From positions 124,001 through 188,000 of the forward strand of contig CAWCRU010000008.1 in the NCBI GenBank assembly GCA_963798075.1: a stretch of 64,000 bases of DNA, given 5' to 3'. Origin of the DNA: DATAOG01 sp963798075. GTDB lineage: Bacteria > Pseudomonadota > Alphaproteobacteria > Geminicoccales > Geminicoccaceae. Positions 25,748 to 34,935 of the stretch are shown one piece after another (within the stretch, counting starts at the first letter, position 1; every line of letters starts with the position of its first letter). The notes under the pieces were generated by a model. The model searched no databases, had not been told where the DNA came from, and worked only from the letters and a program-made list of their open reading frames with translations. The translations under genes were made by a program, and so were the position numbers.

Positions 25748-26779
25748 TTAGAGCCGCACGTCCGGGATGTCGGCCCGCCGGTGCTCGAGCCAGGCCGGCA
25801 CCGGCAGGTCCTTCTCGCGCAGGAAGTCCGGATTGAACATCTTGCTCTGGTAGCGGTTGCCGTAGTCGCATAGGATGGTCACGATCGTGTGGCCGGGGCC
25901 CAATTCCTTGGCCGCCCGGATCGCGCCCGCGAGGTTGATCCCGCTCGAGCCGCCGAGCACGAGTCCCTCCTCGACCACGAGGTCGAAGATCAGCGGCAGC
26001 GCGTCCTTGTCCTTGATGTTGAACGCCATGTCGACCGGCGCACCCTCGAGGTTGGCCGTGATCCGCCCCTGGCCGATGCCCTCGGTGATCGAGTTGCCCT
26101 CGGCCTTGAGCTCGCCATGCGCATAATAGTTGTAGAGCGCCGCCCCATCCGGATCGGCGAGCACGATCTTTATTTCCGGGTTTCGCTCCTTGAGCGCGAT
26201 CCCGACGCCGGCCAGCGTGCCGCCGGTCCCGACCGCGCTGACGAACGCATCGACCTTGCCCGCGGTCTGCTCCCAGATCTCCGGCCCCGTCGTCCGAATA
26301 TGACCGTCGCGGTTGGCCACATTGTCGAACTGGTTCGCCCAGATCGCACCGTTCGGCAGCGCCTTGTCGAGCGCCTCCGCGAGCCGCCCCGAATACCTCA
26401 CGTAGTTGTTCATATCCCGATAGGGCACCGCCGGCACCTCGATCAGCTCCGCCCCGCAGAGCCGGATCATGTCCTTCTTCTCCTGGCTCTGGGTCTCCGG
26501 GATCACGATCACGGTCCGATATCCCTTGGCGTTGCCAACGAGCGCCAACCCGATCCCGGTATTGCCCGCGGTCCCCTCGACGATCGTCCCCCCGGGCCGC
26601 AGTTTTCCCCGTTTCTCGGCATCCTCGATGATGAACAACGCCGCCCGGTCCTTGACCGACTGGCCGGGGTTCAAAAACTCGGCCTTGCCCAAGATCGTGC
26701 AGCCAGTCTCTGCCGACGCCCGCCGCAGGTGGACGAGCGGCGTGTTGCCGATCAGGTCGATGAAGCTCTTTTTTTCCAT
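25748..26779 (-). CDS. cysK: Cysteine synthase A
   Basis: Makes cysteine from O-acetylserine and sulfide using PLP. The 343-residue protein starts with the family motif SFIDLIGNTPLVHL. The PLP lysine lies in PGQSVKDRAA, the asparagine loop is EGTAGNTGIG, and the phosphate-binding loop is SAVGTGGTLAG. C-terminal SSGINLAGA also matches. It is the longer alphaproteobacterial form. ATG 26779 is preferred; an in-frame GTG at 26788 adds three residues. It is followed by sseA. The partner serine acetyltransferase is encoded 20 kb away at 47235. Confidence 0.95.
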   Translation of the reverse strand: MEKKSFIDLIGNTPLVHLRRASAETGCTILGKAEFLNPGQSVKDRAALFIIEDAEKRGKLRPGGTIVEGTAGNTGIGLALVGNAKGYRTVIVIPETQSQEKKDMIRLCGAELIEVPAVPYRDMNNYVRYSGRLAEALDKALPNGAIWANQFDNVANRDGHIRTTGPEIWEQTAGKVDAFVSAVGTGGTLAGVGIALKERNPEIKIVLADPDGAALYNYYAHGELKAEGNSITEGIGQGRITANLEGAPVDMAFNIKDKDALPLIFDLVVEEGLVLGGSSGINLAGAIRAAKELGPGHTIVTILCDYGNRYQSKMFNPDFLREKDLPVPAWLEHRRADIPDVRL

Positions 26780-26902
26780 CTTGCCCACATGCGCGCTGCC
26801 CGCGCCGCCAACCTAGTCGACCCTCCGCCCAAGCTCAAGCCGGCTGCACCGGCGGCCGGATCGCAGCCTGCGCCGCTGCGTTCGGGCGCCGTGCGGAAGA
26901 AA

Positions 26903-28025
26903 TCAGTTCGCGGTCGCGGGCTCCGCGCTGGTTAGGTTTTGGGCCAGCGCCGCCTCGAGGAAATCGTCGAGGTCGCCGTCGAGGACGCCTGCCGCGTTGC
27001 CTTTCTCGACGCCGGTGCGCAGGTCCTTGACCATCTGGTAGGGCTGCAGGACGTACGAGCGGATCTGGTGGCCCCAACCGATGTCGCTCTTGCCCGCGGC
27101 CGCGGCTTCGGCAGCCTCGGCCCGCTTCTGGAGCTCGAGCTCGTAGAGGCGGGCGCGCAGCATGGCGTAGGCCTGGGCGCGGTTGCGGTGCTGCGAGCGG
27201 TCGTTCTGGCAGGCCACGACGATGCCGGTGGGCAGGTGGGTGAGCCGGATCGCGCTGTCGGTCTTGTTGACGTGCTGGCCGCCGGCGCCGGAGGCGCGGT
27301 AGGTGTCGATCCGCAAATCCTTGTCCAGGATCTCGACCTCGATCGTCTCGTCGACCACCGGGTAGACCCAGACACTCGCAAAGCTCGTGTGCCGGCGCGC
27401 CTGGCTGTCGAACGGCGAGATCCGGACTAGGCGGTGGACGCCGCTCTCTGACTTGAGCCAGCCGTAGGCGTTGGCCCCGACCAGCTTGATCGTGACCGAC
27501 TTGATGCCGGCCTCCTCGCCCGGGCTCTCTTCGATCCACTCGAGCTTGTAGCTCTTGGCCTCGGCCCAGCGCGAGTACATGCGCAACAGCATCTCGGCCC
27601 AGTCCTGGGACTCGGTGCCGCCGGCGCCGGCGTGGATCTCGAGGAAGGCGTCGTTGCCGTCCGCCTCGCCATCCAGAAGAGCCTCGATCTGGAGGCGGCC
27701 AACGCGGTCCTTGAGGGCTCTCAGCGCCGCCTCGGCCTCAGAAGTACTCTCGGCGTCGTCCGCCTCCTCGGCGAGCTCGGCCAACGCCAGCCCGTCCTCG
27801 CGCTCGCGCTCGAGCGAGCGCTGGCGCTCGATCGCGTCGGCCAGCCGCGTGCGCTCGCGCATCAGCGCCTGGGCGCGCTCCGCCTGGCTCCAGAGCTCGG
27901 GCTTCTCGGCCTCGGCGTTCAGCTCCGCAAGGCGTTTATGGGCATTGTCCCAGTCAAAGATGCCTCCTCAGCAGGTCCAGGCCCTGCTCGATCTCCTGCG
28001 CCAGATGGGCGATCTCGGCACGCAT
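26903..28025 (-). CDS. prfB: Peptide chain release factor 2, with programmed +1 frameshift
   Basis: Ends translation at UGA and UAA codons. ATG 28025 starts a 23-codon leader that ends at CTT TGA (27959-27954). Skipping one T at 27956 continues in the +1 frame to the stop at 26903, giving 373 residues. The signal is the classical one: a Shine-Dalgarno-like AGGAGG (27968-27963) three bases before CTT, and a C after the in-frame TGA. The main part has the SPF stop-codon recognition tripeptide (RISPFDSQ) and the GGQ motif (GAGGQHVNKTDSAIR), confirming RF2. When RF2 is scarce, ribosomes pause at the UGA and shift, so the protein regulates its own level. It lies downstream of mrcA. Confidence 0.95.
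27954..27968 (-). promoter_or_regulatory. prfB recoding site
   Basis: AGGAGG-CAT-CTT-TGA on the minus strand. The slippery CTT, the in-frame TGA followed by C, and the internal Shine-Dalgarno-like stimulator match the known prfB frameshift element. Confidence 0.93.
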
Positions 28026-28146
28026 GCACGCTCTCCAAAGGGACGGCAGCCGGCCCGGATGGACCGGCGCTGCGGGCGATCAGGCTGCTGCGTGCGTGTA
28101 GCAGCTCCCGCCCGGCGCGAAAAGCCGCATCGATGTCAGGGCGCGC

Positions 28147-30648
28147 TCAGTAGAGGCCGCCCGCCTTCGGCGCCTGGCCCGACGGCTGCGCTGGCGCGCC
28201 GCCGCCGCCGTCGCCGTCGACGCCATCGAGGCTCACGGTCGCACCCCGCGGCGGGCTGACCGCGGTCGGCTCGGTGCCCGGCATGTACGCCTCGAGAATC
28301 GCGGTGCGGGTGTCCGGTCCCGGCAGCAGGCCGGTGTCGGCATCGATCCGGACCAGGCGCACGCCGGGCGGCACGCGGAACGGCGTCGCCGGCTTATCGG
28401 CCAGCGCCGTCTGCATGACCTCGACGAAGATCGGCAGCGCCGCGGTAGCACCCTGCTCCTGGTCGCCCAGGCTCCTGGGCTGGTCGTAGCCGACGTAGAC
28501 GCCCACCACCAGATCGGGCGTGAAGCCGATGAACCAGGCGTCGCGGGAATCGTTGGAGGTGCCGGTCTTGCCGGCGACCGGCTTGCCGAGCGCGCGGGCG
28601 CGCACGCCGGTGCCGCGCTCGACCACGCCCTCGAGCAGATTGACCATCTGATAGGCGCGGGCCGGCGGGATGATCTGCTCGCGCTGATCCACCAGGACCG
28701 GGGTCGGCTGGTCTTGCCAGGCGATGCCTTCGCACTCGGGGCAGGGGCGGTCGTCGCGGCGCTCGACGGTCTTGCCGCGGCGGTCCTGAATGCGCTCGAT
28801 CAGGGCGGGCTTGATCCGCTTGCCGCCGTTCACCAGGCTGGCATAGGCGCTGGTCAGGCTCAACAGATCGACCTCGCCGGCGCCCAGCGCCGCGGCCAGA
28901 TTGCGGTTCATGCCGCGATCGATGCCGAAGCGGTGGACCATCTCGGCGACCCGGTCCATGCCGGCGGCCTGGGCGAGGCGCACGGTCATCAGATTGCGCG
29001 ACTTCTCGATCCCGAGGCGAAGCGTGCTCGGGCCATAGAAGTGGCCGGAGTAGTTGGCCGGCTTCCATTTGCCGAGCCCCGGCCCCTGATCGAGCACGAT
29101 CGGCGCGTCGAGCAGGATGGTGGACGGCGTCATGCCGCTCTCGAGGCCGGCCAGGTACACGAACGGCTTGAGCGCCGAGCCGGGCTGGCGGAGCGCCTGG
29201 GTCGCCCGATTGAAGACGCTCTGCGCGTGGCTGAAGCCGCCGCTCATCGCGAGCACCCGGCCGGTGTGCGGGTCGAGCGCCACCACGGCACCCTCGACCT
29301 CGGGCGGCTGGCGCAGCGCGTAGCGCGCAAGCTCGGCATCGCTGGCCGTGGCGAGCGTGACGTCGGTGCCGGGGGCAACCGTGACGTCCGCGCCCGCGAG
29401 CGGCTCGACCCAGACCACGTCGCCCGGTCGCACCACCTCGTCCGCCGCGGTCACTTCCGGACCCAGCTGATCCTCGCCACTCGTATGGCGCGCCCAGGTC
29501 ATCTCGGCGAGCGGCAGCAGCCCCCGGCTGCCGTCTTCGAGACCGAGCCCGGCGCCCTCGGGGCCGGTCTCGAGCACCGCCGCTAGTTGCCAGCTCTTGA
29601 GACCATCGCTGTGGTCGAGTGCCACCAGCTGGGTCGGCCAGTTCTCGGTGCTCGCAAGGTGATCTTCGGGGCCGCGCCAGCCATGCCGCCGGTCGTAGGC
29701 CATCAATCCGTCACGTAGGGCCCGGTCGGCGACCGCCTGCAACGCGGGCGAGAGCGTGGTCCGGATCGACAGGCCGCCCTGGTAGAGAAACGCCTCGCCG
29801 TGCTGCTCGACCAGCTGCCGGCGGACCTCCTCGGTGAAATAGTCCGCGGTCACGATCTCGGTCGGCGCCCGATGCCGCATCACCAGCGGCTCGGCGATGG
29901 CTTGCTCGGCATCGGCCCGGTCGATGAACCCGAGATCGAGCATCCGCCCGATCACCCAGTTGCGCCGCGCCGCCGCCGCCTCGGGCTGGCGGGCCGGATT
30001 GTACCAGGACGGCGCCTTGGGTAGACCCGCCAGGAACGCGGCTTCGGCGACGGTCAGCTCATCGAGCGATTTGTCGAAGTAGTTGAGGGCGGCCGCCGCC
30101 ACGCCATAGGAGCCGAGGCCGAGATAGATCTCGTTGAGGTACAGCTCGAGGATCTGGTCCTTGGTGAACGCCCGCTCGATCCGGAAGGCGAGCAGCGCCT
30201 CCCTGATCTTGCGCGACAGCGAGACCTCGCCGCTCAGAAGGAAGTTCTTGGCGACCTGCTGCGTGATGGTCGAGGCGCCGACCGGCCGGCGGTTCTCTCC
30301 GAAGTGCCAGAGATTGGTCAGGGCGGCCCGGAGGATGCCGAGCGGGTCAATCCCCGGATGGCTGTAGAAGTTCTTGTCCTCGGCGGCGAGGAACGCCTGG
30401 ATCAGGCGCTTGGGGATCGCCTCGACCGGCACGAAGATCCGCTTCTCCTGGGCGTATTCGGCCATCAGGCGGCCGTCGGCGGCGTGGATCCGGGTGACGG
30501 TCGGCGGCTGATAGTCGGCCAGCTGGCGATAGTCGGGCAGATCGCTGCCGTAGCGATGGAGCAGATAGAGGCCACCGCCGGCGCCGATGATCGCCAGGAT
30601 CAGCAGGCTGGCGAGGAGCGCCCCGAGAAACTTCAACGCTTTGCGCAA
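28147..30648 (-). CDS. mrcA: Penicillin-binding protein 1A
   Basis: A bifunctional peptidoglycan synthase of 833 residues in the inner membrane. One N-terminal membrane helix (ALLASLLILAIIGAGGGLYLL). The transglycosylase domain has the catalytic Glu in FLAAEDKNFYSHPG and GASTITQQVAKN. An OB-like insert follows. The transpeptidase has the active serine in GSALKPFVYLAG, KSRNLM as the SxN motif and KTGTSND. A Gly/Pro-rich tail ends the protein. TTG 30648 is chosen because AGAGG lies 6 bases upstream and it starts right before the membrane helix; the same frame is open for 46 more codons upstream. It follows amiC by 34 bases. Confidence 0.95.
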   Translation of the reverse strand: MRKALKFLGALLASLLILAIIGAGGGLYLLHRYGSDLPDYRQLADYQPPTVTRIHAADGRLMAEYAQEKRIFVPVEAIPKRLIQAFLAAEDKNFYSHPGIDPLGILRAALTNLWHFGENRRPVGASTITQQVAKNFLLSGEVSLSRKIREALLAFRIERAFTKDQILELYLNEIYLGLGSYGVAAAALNYFDKSLDELTVAEAAFLAGLPKAPSWYNPARQPEAAAARRNWVIGRMLDLGFIDRADAEQAIAEPLVMRHRAPTEIVTADYFTEEVRRQLVEQHGEAFLYQGGLSIRTTLSPALQAVADRALRDGLMAYDRRHGWRGPEDHLASTENWPTQLVALDHSDGLKSWQLAAVLETGPEGAGLGLEDGSRGLLPLAEMTWARHTSGEDQLGPEVTAADEVVRPGDVVWVEPLAGADVTVAPGTDVTLATASDAELARYALRQPPEVEGAVVALDPHTGRVLAMSGGFSHAQSVFNRATQALRQPGSALKPFVYLAGLESGMTPSTILLDAPIVLDQGPGLGKWKPANYSGHFYGPSTLRLGIEKSRNLMTVRLAQAAGMDRVAEMVHRFGIDRGMNRNLAAALGAGEVDLLSLTSAYASLVNGGKRIKPALIERIQDRRGKTVERRDDRPCPECEGIAWQDQPTPVLVDQREQIIPPARAYQMVNLLEGVVERGTGVRARALGKPVAGKTGTSNDSRDAWFIGFTPDLVVGVYVGYDQPRSLGDQEQGATAALPIFVEVMQTALADKPATPFRVPPGVRLVRIDADTGLLPGPDTRTAILEAYMPGTEPTAVSPPRGATVSLDGVDGDGGGGAPAQPSGQAPKAGGLY

Positions 30649-30682
30649 AACAGACCTCTGGCGGGCTGGCGGAAATCGCCGC

Positions 30683-31972
30683 TCAGGAAGGCTCGGTGGC
30701 GAAGTAGCGATCGATCCCCTCGAGGATCGCCCCGGCCAGGCCGGCGAGATGGGCGGGGTCACGCAGCGCCCGCTCGTCGGCCACATTCGAGAGATAGCCG
30801 AGCTCGATCAGCACCGATGGCATGTCGGGCGACTTGAGCACCACGAACCCGGCCTGCGAGCGGCGCTGGCGGGCCATCTTGGTGACCGAGCCCAACTCGT
30901 CGACCAAAAGGTCCGCGACCTCGATCGACTTGTTGTTGGCGTCCCGCTGTGCCAGATCGATCAGGATCTCCGTGACGATGTCCTCCTGCTCGGTAAGGTC
31001 GATCCCGGCCAGGATATCGGCACGGTTCTCCTTGCTGGCAAGTCTTGCCGCCTCGTCGTTGGAGGCCTGCTCGGACAGCGTGTAGACCGACGCGCCGCGC
31101 ACGTCGGGCGCCTTGACCAGGCTGTCGGCATGGAGCGAGACGAACAGTTGGCCGCCGCTCGCGTGCGCCATTTGCAGCCGATCGCGCAGGCGGACGATGC
31201 GGTCGGTATCGCGCGTCAAGACAACCTCGTAATGGCCGCTCGCCTCAAGCTGGCGGCGCAATTCGAGACCCATCTTGAGCACGATGTCCTTCTCGTAAGC
31301 GCCATCGGCGCCGATCGCACCGGGATCGATGCCGCCGTGGCCCGGGTCGATCACGATGATCCGCTTGTGGGCCGGCGGCGGCAACTGCTTCGGGGGCGGC
31401 GGCGTGATCGCTGGGATCGACGCCAGGCGCTGGCCATCGACGCCGTCGGTGGTGCCCGCCGCATCGGTCGCCTGCGGCGGAGCCTCGACCAGGTCGGTCA
31501 CGATCCGATGGCCGTGGCCACCGCCCGGCGGCAGCTCGAAGACCTTGCGGATTTCGAAGGTCTGCGTGAGGTCGAGCACGATGCGCGACACGCCGGGGCG
31601 AAAGCGGCCGAAGCGATAGCCCTGGACGAGGCCGCTCGCGGATGCGGTGCTGGCTGGCGGCACCTGCCAGGCGACCTCCGGCAGATCGATCGCCAGCCGG
31701 GGCGGCTGGTCGAGCTTGAGATGGCGGAAGCTCACCCGCCGGTTGAGCTCGATCACGATCCGGGTACCGTCACCATAGGGCGCGATGCGAATGTCCTGGA
31801 CCGCGGTCGGCTCGGCCCGCAGCGGCAGCGAGCCCAGGCAGGCCAAGGTCAGGCAGGCGGGGATCAGCAGCAAGATGCCGGCGAGCACGGCGGCCCGCCG
31901 ACCGAGCGCCCGCATGAGCGCACCCGATCCGGCACCCGATCTGGCCGGTTGGCTGCGGTCCTCGGCGCGCAT
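30683..31972 (-). CDS. amiC: N-acetylmuramoyl-L-alanine amidase
   Basis: Cleaves peptide stems from glycan strands in the periplasm, mainly at division. The 429-residue precursor has a signal segment (AAVLAGILLLIPACLTLACL), an AMIN domain at about residues 60-160 that targets the septum (IRIAPYGDGTRIVIELNR, RIVLDLTQTF), a Pro-rich linker and an Amidase_3 catalytic domain with zinc ligands in DPGHGGIDPG, SLHADS and the Glu in VLIELGYLSN. ATG 31972 is chosen for the GGAG six bases upstream; starts at 31915 and 32014 are also possible. It lies head-to-head with rne and upstream of mrcA, an order conserved in alphaproteobacteria. Confidence 0.93.
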   Translation of the reverse strand: MRAEDRSQPARSGAGSGALMRALGRRAAVLAGILLLIPACLTLACLGSLPLRAEPTAVQDIRIAPYGDGTRIVIELNRRVSFRHLKLDQPPRLAIDLPEVAWQVPPASTASASGLVQGYRFGRFRPGVSRIVLDLTQTFEIRKVFELPPGGGHGHRIVTDLVEAPPQATDAAGTTDGVDGQRLASIPAITPPPPKQLPPPAHKRIIVIDPGHGGIDPGAIGADGAYEKDIVLKMGLELRRQLEASGHYEVVLTRDTDRIVRLRDRLQMAHASGGQLFVSLHADSLVKAPDVRGASVYTLSEQASNDEAARLASKENRADILAGIDLTEQEDIVTEILIDLAQRDANNKSIEVADLLVDELGSVTKMARQRRSQAGFVVLKSPDMPSVLIELGYLSNVADERALRDPAHLAGLAGAILEGIDRYFATEPS

Positions 31973-32024
31973 AGGCGCTCCGGTACCGTCGCGGACCTGC
32001 TCTGGCGGGCGCATCATAATCGCA

Positions 32025-32053
32025 TTGTATGGTGTAGGCAGACGCACTATAGT
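32025..32053 (+). promoter_or_regulatory. Promoter of rne
   Basis: TTGTAT at 32025-32030 and TATAGT at 32048-32053 are 17 bases apart in an AT-rich patch between the divergent amiC and rne. The predicted start of transcription is near 32060, giving a leader of about 310 bases before the rne ATG. Confidence 0.6.
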
Positions 32054-32055
32054 TA

Positions 32056-32071
32056 ACAAACAACGGTTTGT
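32056..32071 (+). other. Hairpin at the predicted 5' end of the rne message
   Basis: ACAAAC-AACG-GTTTGT is a perfect 6-bp inverted repeat starting at about the predicted transcription start. It could form a 5'-terminal stem-loop or be an operator. Confidence 0.45.
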
Positions 32072-32369
32072 CGCCGATCGATGTGATTTTTCGTGAGCGC
32101 CTGTTGCGCCACTGCCACCGATCGTCCCACTGCCCGTTCCTTCGGCAGGTCATCGTTGCGACGGACCCGGCGCTCGCAAGGCGCTGGTCGGTATGGAAAA
32201 CTGGTGCGAGACGACCACAGCTCCGCCCTTGCCTTGGATCCCTCAGTTGCGGCCGCCGTCATGGCTGGCCGCACCCGGTCGATCCTGGCCCTCGCTGATG
32301 ACCGATGCCAGCTCGTCGCGGCGCGCTCACGCCCGCGGCCCGGCCACCGATTCACGGAGAAGCTCCCGA

Positions 32370-34709
32370 ATGACGAAACGCATGCTGATCGACGCCTCCC
32401 ATCCGGAGGAGACCCGGGTGGTGGTGGTCAACGACCGCCAGCTCGAAGATTTCGACTTCGAATCCTCGACCAAAAAGCAGCTTAAAGGCAACATCTACCT
32501 CGCCAAGGTGACCCGGGTCGAACCCTCGCTGCAAGCGGCGTTCGTCGACTATGGTGGCCAACGGCACGGTTTTTTGGCGTTCAGCGAGATCCACCCCGAC
32601 TACTACCAGATCCCGCAGGCCGATCGCCGCCTGCTGCAGGAGCCGAGCCCGCCCGAGCCCGAGCCCGTGCCCGAACCCGCCCCAGTCGAGCCCGGCTCCG
32701 AGGACGCTGCCGGCGACGAGGCGCCGGTCGCCGCCGCCACCGATCCCGACGAGGAGGCGGCCGAGGTCTTCGACGAGCAGGCAAGGCAGCGTTCGCGCCT
32801 GCTGCGCGGCTACAAGATTCAGGAGGTCATCAAGCGCCGGCAGATCATGCTGGTCCAGGTGGTCAAGGAGGAGCGCGGCAACAAAGGCGCAGCGCTCACC
32901 ACCTATCTGTCGCTCGCCGGCCGCTACAGCGTGCTGATGCCGAACACGGGCCGCGGCGGCGGCATCTCGCGCAAGATCGCGAGCCCCGCGGATCGCGCGC
33001 GGCTCAAGGAGATCGCGCGCGAGATCGAGGTTCCCGAAGGCATGGGCCTCATCATCCGCACCGCCGGTCAGGCGCGCAGCAAGCTCGAGATCAAGCGCGA
33101 CTACGAGTACTCGCTGCGGCTCTGGAACGACATCCGCGAGCTGACCCTGCGCTCGGTCGCACCCTGCACGATCCACGAGGAGGGCGCGCTCGTGAAGCGC
33201 GCGATCCGCGACCTCTACGGCCGCGACGTCGACGAGGTCTGGGTCGAGGGCGAGGAGGCCTACCGAACCGCGCGCAAGGTCATGAGCATGCTGATGCCGT
33301 CGCGCGCGCGGCGGGTCAAGCCGTACAAGGACGAGCTGCCGCTGTTCTACCGATACGACGTCGAAGAGCAGCTCGACAGCCTGCACCAGCCGGTGGTGCA
33401 CCTGCGCTCGGGCGCCTCGATCGTGATCCATACCACCGAGGCGCTGACCGCGATCGACGTCAACTCGGGCCGCTCGACCCGCGAGCGCAACATCGAGGAG
33501 ACCGCGCTCAAGACCAATCTCGAGGCGGCCGAGGAGATCGCCCGTCAGCTGCGTCTGCGCGACATCGCGGGCCTCGTGGTGGTCGACTTCATCGACATGG
33601 ACGAGAGCCGCAATCAGCGGGCGGTCGAGCGTCGGCTGCGCGAGCATCTGAAGTCCGATCGGGCGCGGGTGCAGCTCGGCAAGATCAGCGCCTTCGGCCT
33701 GCTGGAATTGTCGCGCCAGCGGTTGCGCCCGAGCTTCCAGGAGCTGAGCACGCAGCTTTGCCCGACCTGCACCGGCACGGGCGTGATCCGCTCGGTCGAA
33801 TCGGCGGCGCTGCAGGCGCTACGCGCGATCGAGCTCGAGGGCATGAAGGGCAAGACGGCAGCGCTCGCCGTGACCCTGCCCCAGGCGGTCGCCCTCTACA
33901 TCCTCAACCAGAAGCGTGACCGGCTGGTCGCCCTCGAGCAGCGCTACGCCATGACGGTCGAGATCGCGGTCGAGGAAAAGCTGATCGCGGGCGACTGCCG
34001 GGTCGAGAGCACCGCCGCCAAGGTCGAGGCCGAGGTCTTTGAGGTGCGCGGCGAGGCTCGCCTCGAGGCAGCTGCGGAAGCCTCGCCGCCGGCGGCGGCC
34101 GCCGCCGGGGCGGGTGCCGAGGCCGCCGAGGAGGAGGCCGACGGCGGCCGCAAGCGGCGCCGACGCCGGCGCCGGCGGCGGCGGCCCGGCGACGGCGACA
34201 GCGAGGCGGACAGCGCGCAGGCGCCAGCGGCGGCGCCGCCGCCACTCGCACCGGAGATCGCCATGCCCGAGCCGGTGGCAGCCGCTGCGCCAGCGGCCCC
34301 GGAGACGGTCGCGGCAGCCGAGACAGCGCCGGCCGGCACCCCGGAGCTGGAGCGCAAGCCGCGCCGCCCGCGCCGGCGCACCGGCACCCGACGGGGCGAG
34401 GCCCAGGCGGCGGACGAGCCGCTGGCCGCGAGCGGGGTCGAGAACGGTGCCGGTCGCGCCGCGGCAAAGGGCGCGGACGGATCGGCCGACGGCGCGGACG
34501 ACGCGCCAGCGCCGGTGCCGGCCGAGCCCGGCGCGCCGCCGGCGCCGGCCCGGGCCAGCCGGCAACGCCGGCCCGCGGCCGCCGAGCGCGCGCGGCCCCC
34601 CGAAGACCGCCCGGAGACCGCGATGCCGGCGGCGGCGGTGGTCGACCCCGAGCGCCCGGCGAGCCCGCGCCGCGGCTGGTGGAGCCGGTTCGTGCACAAG
34701 GACGAGTAG
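32370..34709 (+). CDS. rne: Ribonuclease E
   Basis: The main endoribonuclease for mRNA decay and rRNA/tRNA processing. The 779-residue protein starts with MTKRMLIDASHPEETRVV. The S1 domain (NIYLAKVTRVEPSLQAAFVDYG) contains an acidic, Pro-rich insertion of about 80 residues (93-170), usual in alphaproteobacteria. The 5'-sensor and DNase-I-like catalytic regions follow, with metal-binding aspartates in AIDVNSG and VVDFIDMDE, and the Zn-link CPTC at about residue 467. The C-terminal 230 residues are disordered: Ala/Pro-rich with a run of arginines near residue 600 and a conserved-looking end RRGWWSRFVHKDE. ATG 32370 follows GGAGAAG. The long leader suggests autoregulation. Confidence 0.96.
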   Translation: MTKRMLIDASHPEETRVVVVNDRQLEDFDFESSTKKQLKGNIYLAKVTRVEPSLQAAFVDYGGQRHGFLAFSEIHPDYYQIPQADRRLLQEPSPPEPEPVPEPAPVEPGSEDAAGDEAPVAAATDPDEEAAEVFDEQARQRSRLLRGYKIQEVIKRRQIMLVQVVKEERGNKGAALTTYLSLAGRYSVLMPNTGRGGGISRKIASPADRARLKEIAREIEVPEGMGLIIRTAGQARSKLEIKRDYEYSLRLWNDIRELTLRSVAPCTIHEEGALVKRAIRDLYGRDVDEVWVEGEEAYRTARKVMSMLMPSRARRVKPYKDELPLFYRYDVEEQLDSLHQPVVHLRSGASIVIHTTEALTAIDVNSGRSTRERNIEETALKTNLEAAEEIARQLRLRDIAGLVVVDFIDMDESRNQRAVERRLREHLKSDRARVQLGKISAFGLLELSRQRLRPSFQELSTQLCPTCTGTGVIRSVESAALQALRAIELEGMKGKTAALAVTLPQAVALYILNQKRDRLVALEQRYAMTVEIAVEEKLIAGDCRVESTAAKVEAEVFEVRGEARLEAAAEASPPAAAAAGAGAEAAEEEADGGRKRRRRRRRRRRPGDGDSEADSAQAPAAAPPPLAPEIAMPEPVAAAAPAAPETVAAAETAPAGTPELERKPRRPRRRTGTRRGEAQAADEPLAASGVENGAGRAAAKGADGSADGADDAPAPVPAEPGAPPAPARASRQRRPAAAERARPPEDRPETAMPAAAVVDPERPASPRRGWWSRFVHKDE

Positions 34710-34731
34710 GCGGGACTGCGTCGCAGGGGCG

Positions 34732-34821
34732 CGCCGCCGCCAGCGCGTCGATCGCGATGAACGGCGCGATGCGGGTCCGCTTGGCGATCTTCAGCCCTGG
34801 CGGAGGGCCTGTGATCGACAT
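34732..34821 (-). pseudogene. Possible N-terminal remnant of a class I/II aminotransferase
   Basis: From ATG 34821 the minus strand encodes about 30 residues, including KRTRIAPFIAIDALAAA, which resembles the N-terminus of class I/II PLP aminotransferases (a PFI-D-AA pattern). After this the frame becomes low-complexity and runs antisense into the end of rne. An aminotransferase next to the M48 protease gene would fit the usual alphaproteobacterial order as I recall it. The match is short and recalled from memory, so confidence is low. Confidence 0.3.
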
Positions 34822-34935
34822 ACCTACTGCCTGGAGGTGCCGCCGGCGGCGGTTCTGAGGTGCTCTGCATCTGCCAGGGATGGCCGAAGCTAGGCCAGGT
34901 GCGAGATTTGTAACCCTTCGAATGGTGAGGGCTGC

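Noticed and set aside
34070..34660. Repeat-like GC-rich stretch in rne as a possible repeat array or CRISPR
   Set aside because: It encodes the in-frame Ala/Pro/Arg-rich disordered tail of RNase E. Units are not regular and no spacers exist.
33904..34821. A 305-residue minus-strand frame starting at the aminotransferase-like residues
   Set aside because: Beyond the first 30 residues it is Arg/Pro/Ala-rich antisense of the disordered RNase E tail, so it is not one gene.
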